DNA of 6,327 bases, taken from an uncultured Clostridia bacterium (GTDB taxonomy: Bacteria; Bacillota; Clostridia; TANB77; CAG-508). Location of the stretch: the NCBI GenBank assembly GCA_947629995.1, contig CANRFX010000063.1, positions 1 to 6,327 of the forward strand, in the 5' to 3' direction. Below the pieces are notes generated by a model. The model searched no databases, had not been told where the DNA came from, and saw only the letters and a program-made list of their open reading frames with translations. Below are positions 1-5,219 of the stretch, piece by piece. Position 1 is the first letter of the stretch. Every line of letters begins with the position of its first letter. The translations under genes and the position numbers were made by a program.

Positions 1-355
1 TATATGCTGCTGTAAATGGTACGCCTGCTGCTGATGCTGGGTACACATCTACACCATGGTCTGTATAATATGGTGCTAATCCTGCTTTTTCAATTTCTTC
101 AATTGATGCTCCATCTGTTAATTGGTGTACTATTGTTCCTACCATTTCCAAGTGTGCTAATTCTTCTGTACCAATATCATTTAATATTGCTTTAGATGTT
201 TGATCTGGCATACCAAATCTTTGAGATAAATATCTTAAAGAAGCTGCAAGTTCTCCATCTGGTCCACCATATTGTGATATAATTACTTTAGCTAAACGTG
301 GATCTGTACATTTAATATTAATTGGATATTGCAATGTTTTATTATAAGTCCACAT
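1..355 (-). CDS. cotJC: CotJC, manganese-catalase-like spore coat protein (3' end outside window)
   Basis: The first 118 codons of cotJC are present; the rest lies beyond position 1. The protein begins MWTYNKTLQYPINIK and continues with a run typical of CotJC and dinuclear manganese catalases. Visible candidate metal ligands are Glu35 (in GELAASLRYLSQ) and Glu65 and His68 (in GTEELAHLEMV), which match the first Glu and the Glu-x-x-His motif of the Mn-catalase four-helix bundle. The later ligands are off the edge. Residues near the edge (VYPASAAGVPFTAAY) are also characteristic. In Bacillus, CotJC is a component of the spore coat made in the mother cell; catalase activity here is inferred from family membership. 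The ATG at 355-353 overlaps the cotJB stop codon (TAATG), and a ribosome binding site (AAAGGGGGA, about 362-371) lies inside the end of cotJB, so translation is probably coupled. Confidence 0.95.
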   Translation of the reverse strand, partial: MWTYNKTLQYPINIKCTDPRLAKVIISQYGGPDGELAASLRYLSQRFGMPDQTSKAILNDIGTEELAHLEMVGTIVHQLTDGASIEEIEKAGLAPYYTDHGVDVYPASAAGVPFTAAY

Positions 356-720
356 TAGAAGTTCCCCCTTTCCCATGGCCATGGCTCTTCTAACCATCTC
401 CACTTATTACAAGGGTAATTAATGGTAAGAGGTCCATATACTTTTTGATATTTTTCTTTCAATTCTTTTACTTCTTTACAGTATTTTCTATGCAAACAAA
501 GTGCTCTTTGGTCTTCTGGATGAGTGTCTAAATACAATGCCAATTCATTAATAGCAAAATCATAAGCTCTTATTTGATCTATCATTTCTCTTCTTTCACA
601 ACAGTCTACTTTTCTTTCTTCTTGAGGACAACATTCATTATTATTATTTGATATCATATTTACTTCATCTAAATCATTTCCACATCCACAGCCACAATTT
701 CTATTTTCTTCTACTGACAT
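355..720 (-). CDS. cotJB: CotJB, spore coat protein with Cys-rich N-terminal extension
   Basis: This 121-residue protein has a C-terminal core (about 43-121) with the CotJB signature: a helical segment (RAYDFAINELALYLDTHP), a second charged helix, then YGPLTINYP and the Trp/Pro-rich end EEPWPWE. CotJB acts with CotJA and CotJC in the spore coat; its biochemical role is not known. B. subtilis CotJB is shorter (under 90 residues). The extra length here is an N-terminal extension of about 42 residues carrying Cys9, Cys11, Cys13 (CGCGCG) and two Cys-Cys pairs at 30-31 and 40-41. Together with Cys75, 81 and 104 this makes ten cysteines, which suggests metal binding or disulfide cross-linking in the coat (inference). 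The start overlaps the end of cotJA by 10 bases, and GGAAAGGGGTG just upstream (about 726-736) is the ribosome binding site. It is the middle gene of a tightly overlapping operon. Confidence 0.95.
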   Translation of the reverse strand: MSVEENRNCGCGCGNDLDEVNMISNNNNECCPQEERKVDCCERREMIDQIRAYDFAINELALYLDTHPEDQRALCLHRKYCKEVKELKEKYQKVYGPLTINYPCNKWRWLEEPWPWERGNF

Positions 721-1070
721 TTATTACACCCCTTTCCAATTTTATTTGTTCTTTTAAGGTATTCAATTTCTTCCATAGATTGCCCAGGAACATATGGGCT
801 AACTAATTCTGGGAAAATTGTACCCATTTTTAAACCAACTGCTGGCTTAAAAGTTCTTTCCATATATTGATATGGGACATAACTTTGTGCAAGCATTGGG
901 TCCTCTGGAAAAACACTTTGTTCTTCATCGAATCCACAGCCACAACTATCTGTGTAGTCTTCATAAGAAACTACATTACTACATTGTTGTTCCAATATGT
1001 CATTTTGACATTCGCATGAATTTTCATTATTATAACTATTGTTCATACAAGAACATCTTCTTCTAAACAT
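711..1070 (-). CDS. cotJA: CotJA, spore coat associated protein with Cys-rich termini
   Basis: This is the first gene of the cotJ operon, 119 residues. The core (about 54-110) has the CotJA pattern: LAQSYVPYQYMERTF, then GTIFPELVSPYVPGQ. CotJA is needed with CotJC for coat incorporation in Bacillus; it has no known enzymatic activity. The protein is longer than B. subtilis CotJA (about 80 residues) because of an N-terminal extension of roughly 50 residues with CxC pairs at Cys6/8, 19/21 and 43/45 and a lone Cys30. A CxxC (Cys115/118) sits at the extreme C-terminus, giving nine cysteines in total. The start is supported by an AAAGGAGG ribosome binding site at 1076-1083, seven bases before the ATG; another ATG at 1075 is too close to that site. 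A sigma-E-like promoter lies directly upstream. Confidence 0.93.
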   Translation of the reverse strand: MFRRRCSCMNNSYNNENSCECQNDILEQQCSNVVSYEDYTDSCGCGFDEEQSVFPEDPMLAQSYVPYQYMERTFKPAVGLKMGTIFPELVSPYVPGQSMEEIEYLKRTNKIGKGCNKCQ

Positions 1071-1091
1071 GTCATTTCCTCCTTTTAGTAC

Positions 1092-1121
1092 ATAATATGA
1101 CTTGAAAATTAAAAATGATAC
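1092..1121 (-). promoter_or_regulatory. Possible sigma-E type promoter of the cotJ operon
   Basis: On the minus strand, CATATTAT (1099-1092) resembles the sigma-E -10 element CATACAAT, keeping CATA and the final T. GTATCATT (1121-1114) lies 14 bases upstream in the -35 position. The predicted start, near 1085, leaves a leader of about 15 bases that holds the cotJA ribosome binding site. The cotJ operon of B. subtilis is sigma-E dependent, which is why this reading is preferred. The -35 match is only moderate. Confidence 0.4.
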
Positions 1122-1148
1122 AAAAAAAGACCTTTTTTAAGGTCTTTT
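1122..1148 (-). terminator. Intrinsic terminator between rpmF and cotJA
   Basis: A perfect 10-bp stem (1125-1134 with 1139-1148, around AAGACCTT/AAGGTCTT) has a four-base loop. On the minus strand it is followed by seven T residues (1128-1122). It lies downstream of rpmF and just upstream of the proposed cotJ promoter, so it should keep rpmF transcripts from entering the spore-coat operon. Confidence 0.85.
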
Positions 1149-1171
1149 GATTTGTTATAGTAAAACCAACA

Positions 1172-1205
1172 AAATGTTACTATATTTTTGTATATAGTAA
1201 CATTT
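1172..1205 (-). terminator. Long hairpin just after rpmF, possible first terminator
   Basis: A perfect 14-bp inverted repeat (1172-1185 with 1192-1205, arms containing ATGTTACTATA and TATAGTAACAT) has a six-base loop and begins ten bases past the rpmF stop codon. On the minus strand it is followed by TTG and a later TTTT, a weak U tract. It is either the first of two tandem terminators or a 3'-end stabilising structure for the rpmF mRNA. An eight-base copy of one arm (1156-1163, TATAGTAA) could also pair with 1177-1184, giving a weaker alternative fold. Confidence 0.6.
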
Positions 1206-1214
1206 ATTGTTTAA

Positions 1215-1406
1215 TTATGCATTTTCAGTTTCTTTTTTAGCAACAATTTCTTTTCCATCATAGTATCCACAGTTTTTACAAACTCTATGTGGCATAATTG
1301 GCTCATGGCAATGTGGACAACTTGAAAATGTTGGATTTTCTTTTTTCCATGTTGATCTTTTTGCATGTGTTCTTGCTTTTGACCATCTTCTTTTTGGTTG
1401 TGCCAT
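1215..1406 (-). CDS. rpmF: 50S ribosomal protein bL32
   Basis: This 63-residue protein starts MAQPKRRWSKARTHAKRS, the basic N-terminus typical of bL32, which binds 23S rRNA in the large subunit. A zinc-ribbon follows, with CPHC (about 30-33) and CKNC (about 43-46), so this is the four-cysteine, zinc-binding form of L32 rather than the zinc-independent paralogue. The short C-terminal tail is charged. The start at 1406 is supported by AGGAGGG at 1414-1420, seven bases upstream. Transcription comes from a consensus sigma-A promoter buried in the 3' end of the upstream DUF5662 gene, and two hairpins follow the stop. In many Firmicutes rpmF follows the DUF177 (YceD) gene, but that neighbour is absent here. 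Confidence 0.96.
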   Translation of the reverse strand: MAQPKRRWSKARTHAKRSTWKKENPTFSSCPHCHEPIMPHRVCKNCGYYDGKEIVAKKETENA

Positions 1407-1448
1407 ATCAATTCCCTCCTCATTTTCAAATATAAATGTATCTATAAA

Positions 1449-1477
1449 ATTATACTAGTTTTTACCTGTTTTGTCAA
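1449..1477 (-). promoter_or_regulatory. Consensus sigma-A promoter of rpmF
   Basis: On the minus strand, a perfect TTGACA (1477-1472) and a perfect TATAAT (1454-1449) are separated by exactly 17 bases. The predicted start near 1442 gives a leader of about 35 bases ending in the rpmF ribosome binding site. The -35 and most of the spacer lie inside the final codons of the DUF5662 gene, whose stop is at 1457-1455; the -10 begins immediately after that stop. Confidence 0.88.
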
Positions 1478-1943
1478 TAGTTGTTTCACAATATTCTTTA
1501 TATAGTTTTTTCATATTATTTTTTGTTAAAGTTTGATTAATTCCTTTTTCTGCAACTTCTAAAAATACTGCTGTTATAAGTTTTTCTATTTTAGGATTCA
1601 TCTCTAACCTATTTTTCTCTCTTTCCCAATAAGATAATTCATACTCTTTTGTCCAATTCTTACCTTGATAACTTATTCCTGCTGCTAATTTATCACAAAT
1701 CATTTCAATAGCATATTTATATGGAATAATTGGCGTTGGATTTGGTGCCATATGATCTACCCAATATTCAGTATGATGTTTATTTCTTCCCTTGTGATGT
1801 AACCATGCAAGTGAATATCCTTTTTCTTTCTTTTCTTCTGTTATAGGTGAATGATCTCCTACATAATATTTTATTCCTTCTTTAAATTCAGTTATAGAAT
1901 ATTTAGATAAATCATGAACTAATCCTCTCCATGGTAAACCCAC
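1455..1943 (-). CDS. DUF5662 family protein, probably N-terminally broken
   Basis: This open frame from a GTG at 1943 encodes 162 residues. The run GLPWRGLVHDLSKYS, a His-rich stretch (WLHHKGRNKHHTEYW) and MICDKLAAGISYQGK fit the DUF5662 family, whose function is not established. The His/Asp-rich motifs suggest metal binding (inference). The GTG is unlikely to be the natural start. There is no ribosome binding site before it, and the 24 codons upstream in the same frame read as a family-like N-terminus (NAIKHFKLITYHKWIVFKLC). That extension leads back to an ATG at 2021 with a good ribosome binding site, but codon 3 is TAA. Unless the TAA is a sequencing error or is bypassed, the product is either absent or a shortened protein from weak internal initiation. 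Confidence 0.75.
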   Translation of the reverse strand: MGLPWRGLVHDLSKYSITEFKEGIKYYVGDHSPITEEKKEKGYSLAWLHHKGRNKHHTEYWVDHMAPNPTPIIPYKYAIEMICDKLAAGISYQGKNWTKEYELSYWEREKNRLEMNPKIEKLITAVFLEVAEKGINQTLTKNNMKKLYKEYCETTIDKTGKN

Positions 1944-2021
1944 TTTGCAACATAGTTTAAAAACAATCCATTTATGATAAGTAATTAATTTAAAGTGTTT
2001 TATTGCATTTTTTTAATACAT
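1944..2021 (-). pseudogene. Disconnected N-terminus of the DUF5662 gene (stop at codon 3)
   Basis: Reading from the ATG at 2021-2019 in the same frame as the DUF5662 gene gives Met-Tyr-stop (TAA at 2015-2013), then an uninterrupted run KNAIKHFKLITYHKWIVFKL joining straight into the gene. One base change in the TAA (for example from CAA, GAA or AAA) would restore a protein of about 188 residues. AAAGGAG at 2030-2036, about eight bases upstream of the ATG, marks it as the original start. Confidence 0.7.
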
Positions 2022-2029
2022 ATATACTT

Positions 2030-2072
2030 CTCCTTTGCTTTTTAGTCTACTACAATCTATTTATAAAATCAA
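2030..2072 (-). promoter_or_regulatory. Probable promoter and ribosome binding site of the DUF5662 gene
   Basis: On the minus strand, TTGATT (2072-2067) and TAGACT (2049-2044) are 17 bases apart, each matching the sigma-A consensus at four of six positions. The predicted start near 2037 directly precedes AAAGGAG (2036-2030) and the ATG at 2021. The match is modest, but the order of elements is coherent and supports the ATG at 2021 as the intended start. Confidence 0.45.
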
Positions 2073-2111
2073 GAAAAAGCTATTAATATTGTTTCTTTTT
2101 TTTATTTTTAG

Positions 2112-2139
2112 CATATACTATAAAAAATAAAAATGGAGG
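2112..2139 (+). promoter_or_regulatory. -10-like element and ribosome binding site before asparagine synthetase
   Basis: GGAGG at 2135-2139 sits seven bases before the ATG at 2147 and fixes the start at Met-Cys, as the enzyme requires. CATATACTA (2112-2120) could be a sporulation-type -10 (it fits CATA-N3-TA of sigma-K and is close to sigma-E), or TATACT (2114-2119) could be a sigma-A -10. No convincing -35 was found for any of these, so the sigma factor is open. No T-box leader is present. Confidence 0.4.
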
Positions 2140-2146
2140 TTTACTT

Positions 2147-3971
2147 ATGTGTGGAATTGTTGGTTTTACTACTTTTAAAAATAAAACTAATCAATATAAA
2201 GAAATTTTATTTGATATGACAAATGCATTATCTAGAAGAGGTCCTGATGAAAAAGATTACTATTTTTCTGAGAATATAGCTTTACGGTCATAGAAGATTA
2301 ATTATAATTGATCCTGAAAATGGAAAACAACCTATGAGTGCCGAACACTCAAACAATAGATATACTTTAATTTATAATGGTCAACTATATAATGCAAATG
2401 ATATTAGAAAAGAATTAATAGAAGATTATAATTATACATTTCAAGGTTACAGTGATACGGAAGTTGTTTTAAAAGCCTATATTCAATGGGGTTCTAAAAT
2501 TATATCAAAATTCAATGGCATTTTTAGTTTTGCAATTTGGGATGAAAATAAAAATGAATTATTTTTAGCAAGAGATCATTTTGGTATTAAGCCTTTATAT
2601 TATACTATTATAGATAATGATATAATTTTTGCTTCTGAAATAAAAGCAATTTTAAAATATCCTAAAGTTAAATTAGAATTAGATAGCCAAGGAATTTCTG
2701 AATTATTTGGAATTGGTCCTGCTCATACCCCTGGAACAACTATCTTCAAAAATATTTATGAAATAAAGCCAGCACATTTTGCAATATTTAATAAATATGG
2801 TTTGCATATTACAAAATACTGGGAATTAAAAAGCAAAGAGCATACTGACAATTTTGAAGAAACATGTAATAAAGTAAAGCAATTATTAAAAGATGCTATA
2901 GATAGACAATTAATATCTGATGTTCCTTTATGTTGTTTGCTTTCAGGAGGATTAGATTCTAGTATTATAACTGCTTTTGCAAGTCGCTACTATGAAGAAA
3001 ATGATCTTTCCCCTTTAGATACTTATTCTATAGATTATGTTGATAATGATAAAAATTTTGTAAAAAGTGATTTTCAACCTAATTCTGATAAACATTATAT
3101 TGATATAATGAAAAATACTTTTCATACAAATCATCACGAAATTGTAATTGATACACCTGAACTTGCAAAAGCACTTGAAGATGCAATGATTGCAAGAGAC
3201 TTTCCTGGTATGGCAGATGTAGACTCTTCCCTATTGTTATTTTGTAAATATGTAAAAAAAGGTGCTACAGTTGCTTTATCTGGTGAATGTGCCGATGAAA
3301 TTTTTGGTGGATATCCATGGTTCTTTCGTGAAGATGCTTTAAATAGTAATACTTTTCCTTGGTCAATTGCCTTAACAGAACGTCAACAATTACTAAATCC
3401 TGACATTTCTTCTAAAGTTAATTTAAAAGAATACATTGATTTTAGATACCATGAATCCTTGGAAAATGTTGAAATTTTGAGTACTGATAGTTCCGAAACA
3501 GCAGAAAAAAGAAAAATTTCTTACTTAACTATGAATTGGTTTATGCAAACATTATTAGACAGGTCAGATAGGACTTCTATGTATAATGGACTAGAACTTC
3601 GTGTTCCATTTTGTGATTATCGATTAGTACAATACCTATGGAATATTCCTTGGGAATGGAAAGCATATAATGGTAGAGAAAAAGGTTTGCTTCGTTATAT
3701 TTGTAAAGATTTATTACCAAAAGAAATTGTTGATAGAAAAAAATCACCTTATCCAAAAACTCATAATCCTACTTATTTAAAAACTGTAAAACAAATGTTA
3801 ACTGATATTATGAAAAATAAAAATGCTCCTATTAATTATTTATTAAACAGAGATTACATTTTAGACATTCTTGAAACAGATGGCAATAGTTTTACTAGAC
3901 CTTGGTTTCGGTCAATTGATGACAGGTCCTCAGCTTATGGCCTATCTTTGTCAAGTAAATATGTGGCTTGA
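2147..3971 (+). pseudogene. asnB: Asparagine synthetase (glutamine-hydrolysing), frameshifted near 2285
   Basis: The enzyme converts aspartate, glutamine and ATP to asparagine in the cytosol. With one base removed at about 2285 the gene encodes about 607 residues, the usual AsnB/AsnO length. The N-terminal class II glutaminase domain has Cys2 as nucleophile (MCGIVGF), then SRRGPDE, GHRRLIIID, YNGQLYN (about 76-82), SDTEVV and ARDHFGIKPLYY. The C-terminal synthetase domain has the ATP-pyrophosphatase loop SGGLDSS (about 266-272), GECADEIFGGYPWF (about 379), LRVPFCDYRLV (about 484) and RKKSPYPKTHNP. As sequenced, the Met-Cys frame stops at 2291-2293 after 48 codons. The remaining frame has its first ATG at 2334 and encodes 545 residues without the catalytic Cys; such a product could at best use ammonia. 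There are no other stops. It is a single-gene unit with a terminator at 4020. It is close to the sporulation-associated AsnO type, but the subtype is not certain. Confidence 0.9.
2279..2293 (+). other. Frameshift site in asparagine synthetase
   Basis: The frame reads GCT TTA CGG TCA TAG. Dropping C2285 gives GCT TTA GGT CAT AGA AGA, that is Ala-Leu-Gly-His-Arg-Arg, the conserved glutaminase-domain motif, and the frame then runs unbroken to 3971. The lesion is therefore a single inserted base (C2285, or equivalently a missing pair) and its position is well fixed by the motif. Confidence 0.9.
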
Positions 3972-4019
3972 GAGGTACCAACCTAAAATTGAAATATAAT
4001 TTATTTTCTTTTAGTATAC

Positions 4020-4055
4020 AAAATTCCAGCAATTTTTGCTAGAATTTTTGTTTTT
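4020..4055 (+). terminator. Terminator after asparagine synthetase, possibly bidirectional
   Basis: A 13-bp stem (4020-4032 with 4036-4048) has one C-A mismatch and a three-base loop, and is followed on the plus strand by TTTTTG and TTTTTC. It lies between two convergent genes. On the minus strand it is followed by TTTTG, so it may also end the ORF6N transcript. Confidence 0.82.
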
Positions 4056-4091
4056 CTTATTATTTTATAATATTAATATATATTTTTTATT

Positions 4092-5063
4092 TCAAATAAA
4101 ATTGCTTATTCTTTCAATATATTCGAAATCTTCTATTTTAGAAATTGCAAAGCATTTCTTTCCTAAATCTTTTAGAGATGCTCCTATATGATATAAATTT
4201 TTGCTATCTATTACAATAAATCTATCATGAAATTTGTTTGTATACGCTAATTTTAATGTTGGATATTGCGTGCTAAATTTTTTAATGTCTAGTTTTCTTA
4301 TATTACTATTTTGTGATGTTAATATTACCACTTCTACATCTTTATTTTTCTTTGCTAACATTTTTAGAATGCTATCATCTATGTAATTGTCTATAATTAA
4401 AATTTTGTTCTTAGCAGTTTTTATAATATCTATTATTAAACTATAGCTATCATAAATTTGTCCATCAAAAAATATTTTTTGTTTGAATTCTTCTTTTCTA
4501 TCTTTTTGTAGTTCATCAAAAATTTTTTCAAATTTTTTTTCATGATTTGAGATTTTTCTATCTTGGTCTATTAACTTACATTCTATATTTGATAACCTAT
4601 TAAATATTTGTCCATTAGATACTATAAATTTTCGCATTTCTATAAATGCTTTCATAATACTGATACTTGTTTTGACTGCTATTTCACTTTTCAATAGTGC
4701 TGAAAGCATTGCTATTCCTTGCTCTGTAAATACGTATGGCATATATCTTCTTCCACCATAATTTTGTTTTTCAAAACTTGAGGTGACAAATTGGCACCTC
4801 AAGTTTTGAAATTCCTCAATATTTAATTGAAAACAAAATTCTTCTGGAAACCTCTCAATATTTCTCTTTACAACACGGTTTACATATTTAGTCTCACAAT
4901 TATATAACATTGCAACATCACTATCTAACATTACTTGTTTTCCTCTTATTGTATAAATTAAATTTTTAATGTTTTCAATATTATAATGTTCTATATTTAA
5001 TTCATCATTTATTGCTATTATATTTTTTTCTTGTTCTATGATAATCACTCCTTTTGATAACAT
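4092..5063 (-). CDS. ORF6N domain protein with C-terminal PLD-like domain
   Basis: The 323-residue frame has an ORF6N domain at about 33-146 (IYTIRGKQVMLDSDVAMLY, VKRNIERFPEEFCFQL, GRRYMPYVFTEQGIAMLSALL, IMKAFIEMRKF), a putative DNA-binding domain common in phage and mobile-element proteins. A charged, probably coiled-coil linker follows (about 150-200). The C-terminal domain (about 203-323) has ILIIDNYIDDSILKML, VEVVILT, and HDRFIVID (279-286) with HIGASLKDLGKK (292-303), resembling half of a phospholipase-D/HKD nuclease site but with Arg in place of Lys. This architecture recurs in Clostridia and Bacteroidetes; its function is unknown, and a role in phage or element biology is inference. 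The ATG at 5063 is doubtful. It overlaps the promoter's predicted start site and lacks a ribosome binding site, whereas AAAAGGAG at 5047-5054 precedes an in-frame ATA at 5039. No ATG, GTG or TTG lies between codon 6 and Met45, which is inside the domain. Confidence 0.88.
   Translation of the reverse strand: MLSKGVIIIEQEKNIIAINDELNIEHYNIENIKNLIYTIRGKQVMLDSDVAMLYNCETKYVNRVVKRNIERFPEEFCFQLNIEEFQNLRCQFVTSSFEKQNYGGRRYMPYVFTEQGIAMLSALLKSEIAVKTSISIMKAFIEMRKFIVSNGQIFNRLSNIECKLIDQDRKISNHEKKFEKIFDELQKDRKEEFKQKIFFDGQIYDSYSLIIDIIKTAKNKILIIDNYIDDSILKMLAKKNKDVEVVILTSQNSNIRKLDIKKFSTQYPTLKLAYTNKFHDRFIVIDSKNLYHIGASLKDLGKKCFAISKIEDFEYIERISNFI
5037..5054 (-). promoter_or_regulatory. Ribosome binding site pointing to an ATA start for the ORF6N gene
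   Basis: AAAAGGAG (5054-5047) is a strong ribosome binding site. Eight bases after it, in frame, stands ATA (5039-5037, Ile9 of the long frame), where an ATG would be expected. The only normal start codon nearby, GTG at 5048-5046, overlaps the binding site itself and cannot be used with it. Confidence 0.55.
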
Positions 5064-5065
5064 TT

Positions 5066-5094
5066 ATTATAGAACTTTTGTTTTGTAATGTCAA
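5066..5094 (-). promoter_or_regulatory. Consensus sigma-A promoter of the ORF6N gene
   Basis: On the minus strand, a perfect TTGACA (5094-5089) and a perfect TATAAT (5071-5066) are 17 bases apart. Transcription should begin near 5059-5058, downstream of the ATG at 5063-5061. That ATG would therefore not be in the mRNA, and the leader would be under 25 bases with the ribosome binding site at 5047-5054. Confidence 0.85.
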
Positions 5095-5155
5095 GTGTTA
5101 ATTAAAAATTTTTATATTGATTTATATGTATTTTTATTAAAATATAAAAAAATAT

Positions 5156-5185
5156 TTCATAAAAATAATTTTTTTGTGCATACTA
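5156..5185 (+). promoter_or_regulatory. Sigma-G-like promoter of the 5220 gene
   Basis: TTCATA (5156-5161) and CATACTA (5179-5185) are separated by 17 bases. The forespore sigma-G consensus is TG(A/C)ATA, 17-18 bases, CATACTA, so the -10 is perfect and the -35 differs at one position. The predicted start near 5192 gives a leader of about 28 bases. AGGAG (5209-5213) lies in the correct place before the ATG at 5220. Confidence 0.6.
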
Positions 5186-5219
5186 ATATTATAAAATTTT
5201 AAAATGACAGGAGTGTTAT

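Noticed and set aside
872..1066. Plus-strand open frame of 64 codons antisense to cotJA
   Set aside because: It lies wholly opposite a well-supported coat gene, has no ribosome binding site, and its product looks like nothing known.
1211..1429. Minus-strand frame of 72 codons overlapping rpmF
   Set aside because: It is another reading frame of the rpmF region; rpmF itself is unmistakable and has the ribosome binding site.
2022..2146. T-box or other riboswitch before asparagine synthetase
   Set aside because: The leader is too short, and no T-box core sequence or terminator/antiterminator pair is present.
2279..2293. Programmed +1 frameshifting in asparagine synthetase
   Set aside because: There is no slippery heptamer, prfB-like stop context or upstream Shine-Dalgarno stimulator, and this enzyme family is not known to use recoding.
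3969..3985. GAGGTACCAACCT after the asparagine synthetase stop as a hairpin or T-box remnant
   Set aside because: Only a four-base stem can form and there is no T run; the real terminator is at 4020.
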